This document shows, one piece after another, positions 32,972 through 41,775 of a DNA stretch of 44,890 nt. Position 1 is the stretch's first letter; each line of letters begins with the position of its first letter. The stretch is taken from the NCBI GenBank assembly GCA_902594335.1, contig CACJLY010000010.1:1-44890 (forward strand). Direction: 5' to 3'. The notes under the pieces are model-generated. The model saw only the letters and a program-made list of their open reading frames with translations. It was not told the origin of the DNA and did not search any database. The translations under genes were made by a program, and so were the position numbers. This DNA comes from an uncultured Pelagibacteraceae bacterium. GTDB lineage: Bacteria > Pseudomonadota > Alphaproteobacteria > Pelagibacterales > Pelagibacteraceae.

Positions 32972-34411
32972 ATGGTTATTAAATACCTTTTAAAATTATT
33001 TTTGGTTCTAATTTTTTTTGTGTCTATCAATCAATCTAAAGCTGACTTTTTTAAAGATATAACATCTCTCATTGATAATAACGATTTTAGACTAAGTTAT
33101 GGTGTGTCTGTAACTGATATAAATCAAGATAATAAATATGAATTTGTTGTTACTGGGTTTGGGTTTTCAAATTTAGCGTTGTCTTACCAAAATGGGAAAC
33201 TTATAAATATAAATAAAAACGAAATCTTTGATGATGCTAAAAGAAAAACTATTGGGGTTGCTGCTTGCGATATTGACCAAGATGGATTTGAAGAAATTTA
33301 TTTTTTAAATACTGATACCTATAGTGGAGAAAAAAAATATTCAGACCGATTGATTGATAATAGTAATAATGGTTTAATTGATTTATTTGAAAAAGATATT
33401 AACAAAAAAAATTTAAACTTAACTGCTGGCAGGTCTGTTGTTTGTGTTGATAGAAATGGTGATGGAAATTATGGCATATATGTTGCCAATTACGGGGGTC
33501 CGACTAGGTTTTATGAACAAAATTCCGGACAAATACTAGATTTAGCAGAGCAACTGCAAATTGATAGAATAACAGGTGGAAGAGCTGTAGTTGCAGGAAA
33601 TATTTTATCAGGAAAAACTGACATATTTGCTGCAAACGAAAGAGGTAAAAATTTTTTATATTATAATTCTGATGGTTTATTTCAGGATATAGCTAAGGAT
33701 TATAAAGTTGATGATCAATTTGAAAATGGAAGAGGTACAACTTTATCAGACATACTCTATAGAGGTAGATTAGATATAATCACATCCAATTGGAATGGTT
33801 ATCATAGGGCTTTTGTATTAGAAGATAACAAATTTAAAGATATCGCTACTCCAACCTATAATATTCCTACTAGAATCAGAACAGTGATATCAGCAGACTT
33901 TGATAATGATGGCTATGATGAAATATTTATGAATAATATTGGCGAACCAAATAAATTATTCAAAATAAAAGAAAATGGTTTTTTTGAAGAGGTAAAAATT
34001 CAAAATGCTTACGAGTCAAATGGTTTAGGAACAGGAGCAGCAGTTGCAGATATAGATGAAGATGGAATTTTAGAATTAATAATTGCCCATGGAGAATCTG
34101 GTATGCAACCATTGACTATGTATAAAGCAGATATTAAAGATGACTTCAGTTATATAAGAATAAAACCATTAAATAAATATGGTGCACCTGCAAGAGGCGC
34201 AACAGTTATACTGAAATCAAACCTAAGAAATCACGCTAAAACCATAGATGCTGGTTCTGGATATTTATGTCAGATGGAACCTGTGGCGCATTATGGCATC
34301 AGAGATAGTGAAAAAAATTTTTCAGCAAAAATAGTTTGGACCGACGGTTCTTCTCAGACAATAAAAATAAATGAATTTAATAAAACAATAGAAGTAAATC
34401 AAAAAAAATAG
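32972..34411 (+). CDS. Secreted FG-GAP/VCBS-repeat protein with ASPIC/UnbV domain
   Basis: This 479-residue exported protein has a signal peptide (about 1-24, ending SKA) and a set of FG-GAP/VCBS repeats with calcium-type loops: DINQDNKYEF, DIDQDGFEEIYF, DRNGDGNYGIY, DFDNDGYDEIFM and DIDEDGILELII. Together these should form a beta propeller. The C-terminal region (about 395-475), with NKYGAPARGATVILKS and AKIVWTDGSSQTIKI, is an ASPIC/UnbV domain, as in CRTAC1-like proteins. Function unknown; binding of ligands or partners outside the inner membrane is likely. TATACA (32960-32965) lies exactly six bases before its ATG. The next gene (ten-cysteine protein) is also exported and follows after 55 bases. 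Confidence 0.88.
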   Translation: MVIKYLLKLFLVLIFFVSINQSKADFFKDITSLIDNNDFRLSYGVSVTDINQDNKYEFVVTGFGFSNLALSYQNGKLININKNEIFDDAKRKTIGVAACDIDQDGFEEIYFLNTDTYSGEKKYSDRLIDNSNNGLIDLFEKDINKKNLNLTAGRSVVCVDRNGDGNYGIYVANYGGPTRFYEQNSGQILDLAEQLQIDRITGGRAVVAGNILSGKTDIFAANERGKNFLYYNSDGLFQDIAKDYKVDDQFENGRGTTLSDILYRGRLDIITSNWNGYHRAFVLEDNKFKDIATPTYNIPTRIRTVISADFDNDGYDEIFMNNIGEPNKLFKIKENGFFEEVKIQNAYESNGLGTGAAVADIDEDGILELIIAHGESGMQPLTMYKADIKDDFSYIRIKPLNKYGAPARGATVILKSNLRNHAKTIDAGSGYLCQMEPVAHYGIRDSEKNFSAKIVWTDGSSQTIKINEFNKTIEVNQKK

Positions 34412-34466
34412 GACAATAACACTCAATTTAACAGGCTAACTAATTAAAGTATTCTATATAAAAATC

Positions 34467-35165
34467 ATGAATAAATTAAAATATTTAATAATTTTTTTTC
34501 TACTAATATCGTTTAGTTTAATAAAACCGACATATTCAAATCAATTTAATTATTATGCTGATTTAGTGAAAGATTGGCCAAAAATTTTCCCAGATCAAAA
34601 TAGAAATGCAGCAGGTCCAAAATTCTTCAAACACATATTATCAAAAAAAATCACATACCAAGATTTTATAGAATATAATAAGCTATTTTGTGCTGTCTCT
34701 GGGTCGTTGATTGATCCAAACAGTAAACCAGAATTTGTTTATCTAAAAAATGCTCAAAATGATGAAAAAATGTGCGGTTTCTATTATAAATGTTGTTATC
34801 CTTGTTCATGTGATTTAATGAAATACTCTAAAGTAATAAAAATGAAATACATTTTTACAGACGGTGAAAAAGAATTTTTTGTTCTCACAATAAAAAACCC
34901 TTGTGCTAAAAAAGATTTTCCAAGGGAAGTAAACAAGAATTATTTCTGCAATCAAGATAAACTTGATGATAATCAAGTATTTGTATTAGATGATAGGCTA
35001 GTTATTGGTTTATTTCATAACGCTACAAAATGTAATTTACAAAGTATAGCTGCAATTGATAATCACCAAATAACTGGACAGTATTGTGAAATAAGGAATA
35101 ATGCTCCACTAGAAGAAATTCAAGGTGGTATGGGAGATATTTTTATTAAACTAGCTAGAGATTAA
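34467..35165 (+). CDS. Exported ten-cysteine protein of unknown function
   Basis: I do not recognise the family. The 232-residue protein has a clear signal peptide (about 1-24, ending TYS) and ten cysteines in the mature part, at 75, 103, 109, 110, 113, 115, 146, 161, 189 and 207. Five lie in the short stretch CGFYYKCCYPCSCDL (103-117). An even cysteine number in an exported protein suggests disulfides; the CC-x2-C-x-C cluster could alternatively hold a metal. The C-terminal part (FVLDDRLVIGLFHNATKC, GGMGDIFIKLARD) looks like a compact beta-rich domain. It follows the FG-GAP protein on the same strand, so the two may act together outside the membrane. Confidence 0.75.
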   Translation: MNKLKYLIIFFLLISFSLIKPTYSNQFNYYADLVKDWPKIFPDQNRNAAGPKFFKHILSKKITYQDFIEYNKLFCAVSGSLIDPNSKPEFVYLKNAQNDEKMCGFYYKCCYPCSCDLMKYSKVIKMKYIFTDGEKEFFVLTIKNPCAKKDFPREVNKNYFCNQDKLDDNQVFVLDDRLVIGLFHNATKCNLQSIAAIDNHQITGQYCEIRNNAPLEEIQGGMGDIFIKLARD

Positions 35166-35181
35166 AATTCATTGATTTAGA

Positions 35182-37227
35182 CTAATTTTTCTGTACTAAA
35201 TTTATATAAATAGTTTCCAGTTGTTTTGTAAAATTTTCTATTTTAAATAAGGAAGAGGTCTGGCAACTATTTACAAGTTCTTCTTTTAACTCTAAAAGTT
35301 TATTTCTATTATTTCCAAAATAAGTCGCTTTTTCCTCAAATTGTTCGTTTGTTTTAGCTACTAACTTACTCAAATTTACCTGCTCCAATATACTTGCGCA
35401 TACTCTTGAGTGAAAAGATCTGCCAATTAAAGTAATTATTGGAATTCCCATTCTTATAGCATCACTTGCAGTTGTATGTGAACTATAGGGAAAAGTATCC
35501 AAATAAATATCTGCTAAAGTTAAACGTTCTAAATGTTCTTTTTGAGAAATTTTACTAGCGAAGATAATTCTTTCCTTTTTAATATTTCTTTTTTGTGCCT
35601 CACTCTTTAGATTTTCAACAGATTCATCATTTGATTTTAGTAACCATAAAATACTGTTTGGAGCTTTTTCTAAAATGTTCATCCATGAATCAAAAATTTT
35701 AGGATTAATTTTAAAATTTGATCCAAAATTGCAAAATATTACTTTATCTTCCGGAAGGCTAAAATCTTTCTTTCTTAAATCTTTAATTTTTAATTTTTCA
35801 TAATTCGAGTTTGGTTGGTAACAGTTAGGTAAATAAACTACTTTCTCTGAATAATTTTTTATCTCATCTTTTGGTATAACTATTTGATCTGCAATTATGT
35901 AATCCATAAAATTTGTACCAATTGAACCTGGATAACCTAAATAATTTATTTGTATGGGTGCAACTCGATTTGAAAAAAGTTTAACTCTATTAAACGCAGT
36001 GTATCCACAAAGGTCAATAGCAATGTCAATGTCAATTTCTCTTGTCAATTCATAAACTTCTTTGTCAGATAAATCTTTAATCTCAATAAATTTGTTAAAA
36101 TAATCTTTTATTTCTGCAGTAAATTCATCATTTTTATGTTTCTCGAATGAGAAGGCATATACCTCGAATTTTGATTTGTCATGATGCTTAAATACATCTT
36201 TTATTAAATGAAGAACTGGATGATTTCTAAAATCTGGAGAAAAATATCCAATTTTTATTTTATCTGATTTATTTTTCTTCATCTTAGATATTTCAAAATT
36301 ATTTGTTAAATATTTTTCATCAAAATACATTTTAGAGGCCAATAGGTGAATTTCTGGATTATCTATAATACTTAACAGTTCAAATGGTGTAGATACTTTT
36401 TTATTATCTTTTAGTTTAGATATTAATGCTTTCCGATAACTTTCAACGTCTGCCCATTCACAAATATACATTTTATTATGAATTAGTCTCCCAAGTACAT
36501 AGTGATGATCTTGATTAATATCATATGCTTTTTTATAGTTATTTGCTGCCTCATTAAATTTTGCTGTCTCATGAAAAACATTTCCTAAATTCTCGTAAGC
36601 TGATACGTATTTATCATTTATATTAATTGCTTTTCTGTAATTAATGATTGCTTCATCAAATTTACTTATATCCTTATAAACATTGGCTAAGTTATTAAAT
36701 GCCAAAAAATATTTATTATTCAGTTCAATTGATTTTTCATAATTCAAAATTGATTTTTCAAAAAGCTTTAACTCTCTATAAACGTTAGCAATATTTGAAT
36801 AGGCTACAAAATTTTTAGGGTCAATTTCTATTGATTTTTTAAAATTTTCAATTGCATCTTGATGTTTATTTAGTTGAAAATAGCAATTTCCAATATTGTT
36901 GTAAGCTTCAGTAAATTTTGGATTTATGGTTAATAATTTTTTGAATACCTCTATCGACTTATTATATTTTTTTAAATTTTGGTAAGCACCTCCAAGATTA
37001 TTTTGAGCACCAATATTTTCGGGATCTAATACAGTACATTTATTTAAATAAATGACAGAATTTTCAAAATCCTTTATTTGTAGGTAAGCAGTGCCTATCA
37101 GAAAAAATAAATTTGGATTTTTACTATTACTCGAAATTGCTTTTAAATATAATTCTAACGCTCTATGAACTTTTCCTTGTCGATGTAGTTCAAAACCTTG
37201 CTCAATTAGTTTTTTTATATCTTCCAA
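35182..37227 (-). CDS. TPR protein with O-GlcNAc-transferase-like (GT41) domain
   Basis: The 681-residue protein has about six or seven TPRs in residues 1-245 (for example AIENFKKSIEIDPKNFVAYS, SILNYEKSIELNNKYFLAFN) and a GT41 glycosyltransferase from about 315: KIGYFSPDFRNHPVLHLI, IDIAIDLCGYTAFNR, INYLGYPGSIGTNFMDYIIAD, a VIFCNFGSNFKINP strand and LDTFPYSSHTTASDAIRMGIPI, the family's donor-binding signature. It likely moves a sugar to protein Ser/Thr, the role of OGT/SPINDLY, though the target is unknown. The start is TTG (37225-37227); no ATG is near. It sits at the end of the grpE-dnaK-dnaJ unit, five bases after a 33-residue membrane peptide. Confidence 0.88.
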   Translation of the reverse strand: MEDIKKLIEQGFELHRQGKVHRALELYLKAISSNSKNPNLFFLIGTAYLQIKDFENSVIYLNKCTVLDPENIGAQNNLGGAYQNLKKYNKSIEVFKKLLTINPKFTEAYNNIGNCYFQLNKHQDAIENFKKSIEIDPKNFVAYSNIANVYRELKLFEKSILNYEKSIELNNKYFLAFNNLANVYKDISKFDEAIINYRKAININDKYVSAYENLGNVFHETAKFNEAANNYKKAYDINQDHHYVLGRLIHNKMYICEWADVESYRKALISKLKDNKKVSTPFELLSIIDNPEIHLLASKMYFDEKYLTNNFEISKMKKNKSDKIKIGYFSPDFRNHPVLHLIKDVFKHHDKSKFEVYAFSFEKHKNDEFTAEIKDYFNKFIEIKDLSDKEVYELTREIDIDIAIDLCGYTAFNRVKLFSNRVAPIQINYLGYPGSIGTNFMDYIIADQIVIPKDEIKNYSEKVVYLPNCYQPNSNYEKLKIKDLRKKDFSLPEDKVIFCNFGSNFKINPKIFDSWMNILEKAPNSILWLLKSNDESVENLKSEAQKRNIKKERIIFASKISQKEHLERLTLADIYLDTFPYSSHTTASDAIRMGIPIITLIGRSFHSRVCASILEQVNLSKLVAKTNEQFEEKATYFGNNRNKLLELKEELVNSCQTSSLFKIENFTKQLETIYINLVQKN

Positions 37228-37232
37228 GATAA

Positions 37233-37334
37233 TTAAATTATTCCTATTCCCTCTTTATAAAAATAAGCGCCTAATAATAGTATAGCTATTATATAAATTA
37301 TGCCAAAGATTGTATATTTTAGTTTTTTTTTCAT
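37233..37334 (-). CDS. Small single-span membrane peptide between dnaJ and the GT41 gene
   Basis: A 33-codon frame starts at ATG 37332-37334, directly after the dnaJ TAA (TAAATG), and stops five bases before the GT41 start. It reads MKKKLKYTIF, then a hydrophobic run GIIYIIAILLLGAYF (11-25) and a short KEGIGII end, the shape of a bitopic small membrane protein with positive N-terminus inside. I know no family for it. Filling the gap between two genes so exactly argues for a real gene; only conservation in relatives would prove it. Confidence 0.6.
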   Translation of the reverse strand: MKKKLKYTIFGIIYIIAILLLGAYFYKEGIGII

Positions 37335-38465
37335 TTAATTTTTCCAAAAGCTTCTTGCTTTTTTGAAAAATTTTTTAATGCTTGGATTTGATTTTTCATT
37401 TTCGATTTCTCTGAATTTCTCAAGAAGTTCTTTTTGTTCTTTATTTAGTGATACTGGAACTTCAGTATTAACTTGTACATATAAGTCTCCATAATCATTT
37501 TCTCTCATTAAAGGCATTCCTTTCTCTCTCAACCTAAACTGCTTTCCACTTTGTGTTCCAGCTGGAATTTTTATTTTTGCTTTTCCTCCATCAATCGTTG
37601 GTATTTTTATTTCTGTTCCAAGTGCTGCATCTGCTATCGAAATCGGACATTCAAAAAATAAATTTTCCTCAGATCTTTTGAAAAGTTCATGAGAATTTAC
37701 ATTTATAAATAAGTAAAGATCACCATTACTAGCCCCCCTTGAACCTGCTTCCCCTTTACCAGATAATCTAATTCTAGTTCCATCGTCTACTCCTTTAGGA
37801 ATAGTTACAGAAAGTCGCTTACTTGCTTGTTTTTTACCTTGACCACCACAACTTGTGCAAGGATCAGTAATTTGTTCACCTGAACCAGCACATTGAGGGC
37901 ATGTTTGTTGAACTGTGAAAAAACCTTGGCTAGAACGTACTTGACCGTGTCCACCACACATAGAACACGTGCTTGCACTTTGACCAGGTTTTGAGCCAGA
38001 ACCGCTACATATATCACATCTATCAGATGTCGAGAATTTAATATCTTGTTTTTTTCCAGCATAAGCTTCCTCAAGGCTTATGGAGAGATCATATCTTAAA
38101 TCAGAGCCACGGTTGTTAGATCTTCTTGATCTTCTTCCTCCTCCACCAAAACCTTCGCCAAAAAAGTCCTCAAAGATATCCGAAAACGAGCCAGAAAAGT
38201 CAAAGTTTCCAAAACCGCCTTTTCCACCTCCACCACCATTTTCAAATGCGGCATGTCCAAAATTATCATAATTTTGTTTTCTCTCAGAATTTGATAGAAC
38301 GTGATAGGCTTCAGATGCTTCTTTAAATTTTTCCTCAGCACCCTTATCGCCTTTATTTTTATCTGGATGATGTTTTACTGCTTGTTTTCTATAAGCTGCT
38401 TTTATTTGGTCTGGACTTGCACTTTTTTCAACACCCAAGACATCGTAGTAATCTCTTTTTGCCAT
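37335..38465 (-). CDS. dnaJ: Chaperone DnaJ
   Basis: DnaJ (Hsp40) delivers unfolded clients to DnaK and stimulates its ATPase. The 376-residue type I protein has the J domain with HPD (33-35), a Gly/Phe/Ser-rich linker (about 75-115), four zinc-finger repeats CDICSGSG, CSMCGGHG, CPQCAGSG and CTSCGGQG, and the two C-terminal beta domains ending in a charged helix. Domain order and length are standard. It follows dnaK by 28 bases and is followed immediately by the 33-residue membrane peptide. Expression probably comes from the grpE heat-shock promoter. Confidence 0.98.
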   Translation of the reverse strand: MAKRDYYDVLGVEKSASPDQIKAAYRKQAVKHHPDKNKGDKGAEEKFKEASEAYHVLSNSERKQNYDNFGHAAFENGGGGGKGGFGNFDFSGSFSDIFEDFFGEGFGGGGRRSRRSNNRGSDLRYDLSISLEEAYAGKKQDIKFSTSDRCDICSGSGSKPGQSASTCSMCGGHGQVRSSQGFFTVQQTCPQCAGSGEQITDPCTSCGGQGKKQASKRLSVTIPKGVDDGTRIRLSGKGEAGSRGASNGDLYLFINVNSHELFKRSEENLFFECPISIADAALGTEIKIPTIDGGKAKIKIPAGTQSGKQFRLREKGMPLMRENDYGDLYVQVNTEVPVSLNKEQKELLEKFREIENEKSNPSIKKFFKKARSFWKN

Positions 38466-38493
38466 AACTAGTTATAGACAAATGGTTGATATT

Positions 38494-40413
38494 TTAGGCG
38501 CTTTTTTCTTTATCGTCTTTTACTTCTTCAAAGTCTGCATCAACAACATTATCGTCTTTTTTCCCTTCATCTTTTGCATCTTTAGGTGCATCACCAGGTT
38601 TTGTACTTTGTTGTGATTTGTAAATAGCTTCTCCCAGTTTCATAGAAGCTTGAACCAAATCTTGAGTTTTCTTTTTGATTTCTTCTATATCAGTTCCTTT
38701 TAATGCATTTCTTACATTAGCGGATGCATCTTCGATAGCTTTTTTATCTGCATCAGAAACTTTACTACCATGCTCTTTTAAATTCTTTTCAGTAGAATGA
38801 AGAAGAGTATCAGCCTGATTTCTTGCATCTACAGCTTCTCTTTTCTTTTTGTCAGCTTCTTTATTTGTTTCAGCATCTTTAACCATTTGATTTATTTCTT
38901 CATCACTTAAACCACCAGATGCTTGAATTTGAATTTTTTGTTCCTTACCAGTTCCCTTATCTTTTGCAGAAACATTTACAATTCCATTTGCGTCAATATC
39001 AAATGTAACTTCAATTTGAGGAACTCCTCTTGGAGCTGGAGCTATACCCACAAGCTCGAAATTTCCTAAAACTTTATTGTCTGAAGCCATGTCTCTTTCA
39101 CCTTGCAAAACTCTAATTGAAACTGCAGGTTGACTATCTTCAGCTGTTGAGAAAACTTGGCTTTTTTTGGTTGGTATTGTTGTATTTTTTTCTATCAATT
39201 TAGTAGAAACTCCACCTAGAGTCTCTATCCCGAGTGAAAGTGGTGTAACATCTAACAAAAGTACGTCTTTAACATCTCCTTGTAATACCCCTGCTTGAAT
39301 AGCTGCACCCATTGCAACAACTTCGTCCGGATTTACAGATTTGTTTGGTTCCTTACCAAAAAAATTTTTAACTTCCTCTATTACTTTAGGCATTCTCGTC
39401 ATTCCTCCAACAAGAATTATTTCATCAATTTCACTTGCGCTTAAGCCGGCATCTTTAAGAGCTGTCTCACAAGGAGGAATTGTTCTTGAAATAAGTTCTT
39501 CAACAAGGGCCTCAAGTTTTGCTCTAGTCATTTTTATATTAATGTGTTTTGGACCAGTTTTATCTGCAGTAATAAAAGGTAGATTAATCTCAGTTTGAGC
39601 AGCTGATGATAATTCAATTTTTGCTTTCTCTGCAGCTTCTTTAAGTCTTTGTAATGCTAATTTATCAGATTTTAAATCGATACCATTTTCTTTTTTAAAT
39701 TCAGTTAATAAGTAATCAACAACTGTATTGTCAAAATCTTCTCCACCTAAAAAAGTATCGCCATTTGTAGACTTAACTTCAAATACCCCATCTCCCAGCT
39801 CAAGTATTGAAACATCAAAAGTACCTCCACCTAAATCATAAACTGCAATTTTATTACTTGTTTTTTTATCTAGTCCATAAGCAAGAGCTGCTGCTGTAGG
39901 TTCATTAATAATTCTTAAAACTTCTAATCCTGCAATTTTACCTGCATCTTTAGTTGCTTGTCTTTGAGCATCGTTGAAATAAGCTGGAACAGTAATTACA
40001 GCTTGAGAAACCTCCTGGCCTAAATATTTTTCAGCAGTCTCTTTCATTTTTTGAAGTGTAAAAGCAGAAATTTGAGAAGGAGAATATTTGTTACCTTTTG
40101 CTTCTATCCATGCATCTCCCTTATCAGAATTAACAATCTTAAATGGTGCAGTCTCAACATCTTTTTTGACAGAAGGATCATCAAAATTTCTTCCAATTAA
40201 TCTTTTAACAGCAAATATTGTATTTTCTGGATTGGTTACTGCTTGTCTTTTTGCAGGTTGACCAATTAATTTTTCATCGTTATCAGAAAATGCAACTACA
40301 GAAGGTGTTGTTCTTGCGCCTTCAGCATTTTCTAAAACCTTAGCCTGCGTACCTTCCATAACTGATACACAAGAGTTTGTTGTACCTAAATCTATTCCTA
40401 TTACTTTGCTCAT
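38494..40413 (-). CDS. dnaK: Molecular chaperone DnaK (Hsp70)
   Basis: DnaK is the ATP-driven Hsp70 working with DnaJ and GrpE. The 639-residue protein has [13 protein letters not shown] (5-17), the ATPase signatures [16 protein letters not shown] ([14 protein letters not shown]) and [12 protein letters not shown], the linker [19 protein letters not shown], the substrate-binding beta domain and the alpha lid. The C-terminus is a charged segment ending DDKEKSA; the usual EEVKDD tail motif is present as FEEVKDDK. It has its own strong Shine-Dalgarno (40423-40429). Codon choice is less extreme than neighbours, as for a highly expressed gene. Confidence 0.99.
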   Translation of the reverse strand: MSKVIGIDLGTTNSCVSVMEGTQAKVLENAEGARTTPSVVAFSDNDEKLIGQPAKRQAVTNPENTIFAVKRLIGRNFDDPSVKKDVETAPFKIVNSDKGDAWIEAKGNKYSPSQISAFTLQKMKETAEKYLGQEVSQAVITVPAYFNDAQRQATKDAGKIAGLEVLRIINEPTAAALAYGLDKKTSNKIAVYDLGGGTFDVSILELGDGVFEVKSTNGDTFLGGEDFDNTVVDYLLTEFKKENGIDLKSDKLALQRLKEAAEKAKIELSSAAQTEINLPFITADKTGPKHINIKMTRAKLEALVEELISRTIPPCETALKDAGLSASEIDEIILVGGMTRMPKVIEEVKNFFGKEPNKSVNPDEVVAMGAAIQAGVLQGDVKDVLLLDVTPLSLGIETLGGVSTKLIEKNTTIPTKKSQVFSTAEDSQPAVSIRVLQGERDMASDNKVLGNFELVGIAPAPRGVPQIEVTFDIDANGIVNVSAKDKGTGKEQKIQIQASGGLSDEEINQMVKDAETNKEADKKKREAVDARNQADTLLHSTEKNLKEHGSKVSDADKKAIEDASANVRNALKGTDIEEIKKKTQDLVQASMKLGEAIYKSQQSTKPGDAPKDAKDEGKKDDNVVDADFEEVKDDKEKSA

Positions 40414-40489
40414 AATTTAATACCTTTCCGACATATAAGTGCTAATTGTTAGACTACAACCGTCTACAGAATTAAAATTTTGCCTGTTT
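40414..40489 (-). promoter_or_regulatory. grpE-dnaK intergenic region with hairpin and possible dnaK promoter
   Basis: On the minus strand TAGAC/GTCTA arms (40450-40466) flank a seven-base loop. TTGTAG with TATATG 16 bases downstream is a weak sigma70-like pair. A half-match to the HrcA element (TTAGCACT) lacks its partner. The region gives dnaK a leader of its own, allowing dnaK levels to differ from grpE. Confidence 0.4.
40423..40429 (-). promoter_or_regulatory. Strong ribosome binding site of dnaK
   Basis: GGAAAGG lies nine bases before the dnaK ATG on the minus strand. With the porin site it is one of only two clear Shine-Dalgarno sequences I noted, both before abundant proteins. Confidence 0.75.
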
Positions 40490-41137
40490 TTATTGGTTTT
40501 TTTCATCTTTTAACCCTTCTTCTTGCCCTTCTTTTGCTGTTTTCTTTGAAACACCAACTAAAGAAGGTCTCAATAATCTTTCTTTCAACATAAATCCTTT
40601 TTGGATCTCTTGAACGATTGTTCCAGGTTCTTTTGTATCATCCTCAACTTCCATCATTGCCTGGTGAAGATTTGGGTCAAGTTTTTCATTAATTGACTTT
40701 ATAGGCTCAATATTATTTTTCTTAAATATTGAAAGCATATCATTGTTTATAATATCTAAATGTTCCACGATTTTTTTAAGTGCATCCGAATTTTTTAATT
40801 TTTCGTCATTTTCTAACGCAGCTTTTGATCTTTCAAGATTATCTAATAAGTTTAGTGCTTCTTTAGCAAAAGAATAACCACCATATTCGTAGGCGTCCTC
40901 TCTTTCTTTTTCAAACCTTCGTCTCTGATTCTCCATTTCCGCAAGTGTTCTTGCTAATTTATCTTTAAAAGTTTCTAACTCTTCTTCGGGGGTCAGTTTT
41001 TCAACTTCTTTTTTTTCAGTTTCTAAATTTTTTTCCTCATTTTCTTGATCTGCATTATCATTTTCTGTGGATTGGATGTTTAACTCCTCCTCAGAAGTAT
41101 TATCGTCCATATTTTCTTTTAATTCTTCTTTGTCCAT
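40490..41137 (-). CDS. grpE: Nucleotide exchange factor GrpE
   Basis: GrpE releases ADP from DnaK and acts as a thermosensor. The 215-residue protein has a long acidic N-terminus (about 1-60, mostly Glu, Asp, Asn), a coiled coil with LARTLAEMENQRRRFEKERE, and the C-terminal beta wing with MEVEDDTKEPGTIVQEIQKGFMLKERLLRPSLVGVSK, which carries the family signature. The start ATG (41135-41137) lies six bases after a heat-shock-type -10; a second in-frame Met at codon 10 is a less likely alternative. It leads grpE-dnaK-dnaJ. Confidence 0.97.
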   Translation of the reverse strand: MDKEELKENMDDNTSEEELNIQSTENDNADQENEEKNLETEKKEVEKLTPEEELETFKDKLARTLAEMENQRRRFEKEREDAYEYGGYSFAKEALNLLDNLERSKAALENDEKLKNSDALKKIVEHLDIINNDMLSIFKKNNIEPIKSINEKLDPNLHQAMMEVEDDTKEPGTIVQEIQKGFMLKERLLRPSLVGVSKKTAKEGQEEGLKDEKNQ

Positions 41138-41138
41138 A

Positions 41139-41166
41139 TTGTTTATATGGTAAGAAAAAGTATAAT
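41139..41166 (+). promoter_or_regulatory. Sigma70-type promoter of rdgB, predicted leaderless
   Basis: TTGTTT (41139-41144), a 16-base spacer and a perfect TATAAT (41161-41166) lead into the rdgB ATG at 41173 with six bases between. The whole promoter fits in the 35-base gap to grpE and overlaps the heat-shock promoter there. Confidence 0.6.
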
Positions 41167-41172
41167 TTCTAG
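41144..41172 (-). promoter_or_regulatory. Heat-shock (sigma32/RpoH-type) promoter of grpE-dnaK-dnaJ, predicted leaderless
   Basis: On the minus strand CTAGAAA (41166-41172), a 13-base spacer and TACCATATA (41144-41152) match the RpoH consensus CTTGAAA / CCCCATNTA with one and two mismatches. Six bases separate the -10 from the grpE ATG. Spacer and distance are identical to the hslV promoter at 2514-2542. It overlaps the rdgB promoter on the other strand. Confidence 0.65.
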
Positions 41173-41775
41173 ATGTCTAAAAAAAAAATTAAAGAGATAT
41201 TCATTGGCTCAAATAATATAGGAAAACTAAAGGAAATAGTAGATATGTTACCCAAAAGTCTAAAAATTTATTCAAATTTGGACTTTAAAATACCTAGCCC
41301 AAAAGAGACAGGCACCTCATTTGAACAAAACTCTCTTTTAAAAGCAAAATATTTTTCAAAAAAAACTAATAAAATTTGTATGTCAGACGACTCAGGAATT
41401 GAGATTGATATTTTAGATAAAGCCCCTGGGATATACTCAGCTGATTGGTCAGGAAAAAAAAGAAATTTCAATTTAGCTATTAGAAGAGTCTATAGTGAAA
41501 TCTCAAAAAAAGATAAAAATTGGAAAAAAAAGAAATTAATTGCAAGATTTATTTGTGTACTCACTATCTTTTGGCCAAATGGTAAATTTATAAGTAAAAT
41601 AGGTAAAATTGAGGGACGAATATCTAATTTAAAGAGAGGAAAAAATGGTTTTGGATATGATCCAATTTTCATTCCTAAAGGAAAAAGATTAACTTTTGGT
41701 GAGATGGATCCCCATAAAAAATATAGTATAGATCATCGTTCTAATGCATTTAAAAAAATTAAAAAATTTTTTTAA
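41173..41775 (+). CDS. rdgB: XTP/dITP diphosphatase RdgB (HAM1)
   Basis: RdgB removes ITP, dITP and XTP from the nucleotide pool. The 200 residues contain IGSNNIGKLKEI (11-22, usual xTxNxxKxxE), SDDSGIEIDILDKAPGIYSADWSG with the metal-binding acidic pair, GRISNLKRGKNGFGYDPIFIP, and DHRSNAFKK close to the end where most have SHRxxA. It is slightly Lys-enriched but complete. Its end overlaps the convergent LpoA-like gene by 17 bases. In many alphaproteobacteria this gene sits beside hrcA/grpE, and the divergent arrangement with grpE matches that. Confidence 0.96.
   Translation: MSKKKIKEIFIGSNNIGKLKEIVDMLPKSLKIYSNLDFKIPSPKETGTSFEQNSLLKAKYFSKKTNKICMSDDSGIEIDILDKAPGIYSADWSGKKRNFNLAIRRVYSEISKKDKNWKKKKLIARFICVLTIFWPNGKFISKIGKIEGRISNLKRGKNGFGYDPIFIPKGKRLTFGEMDPHKKYSIDHRSNAFKKIKKFF

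Noticed and set aside
38080..38341. Overlapping frames with repetitive Pro/Ser/Lys or Glu content opposite or within dnaJ
   Set aside because: They mirror the Gly/Phe-rich linker of DnaJ, whose biased codons give open frames by chance.
40432..40445. HrcA/CIRCE element before dnaK
   Set aside because: Only one half (TTAGCACT on the minus strand) is present; the partner GAGTGCTAA is missing at the right distance.
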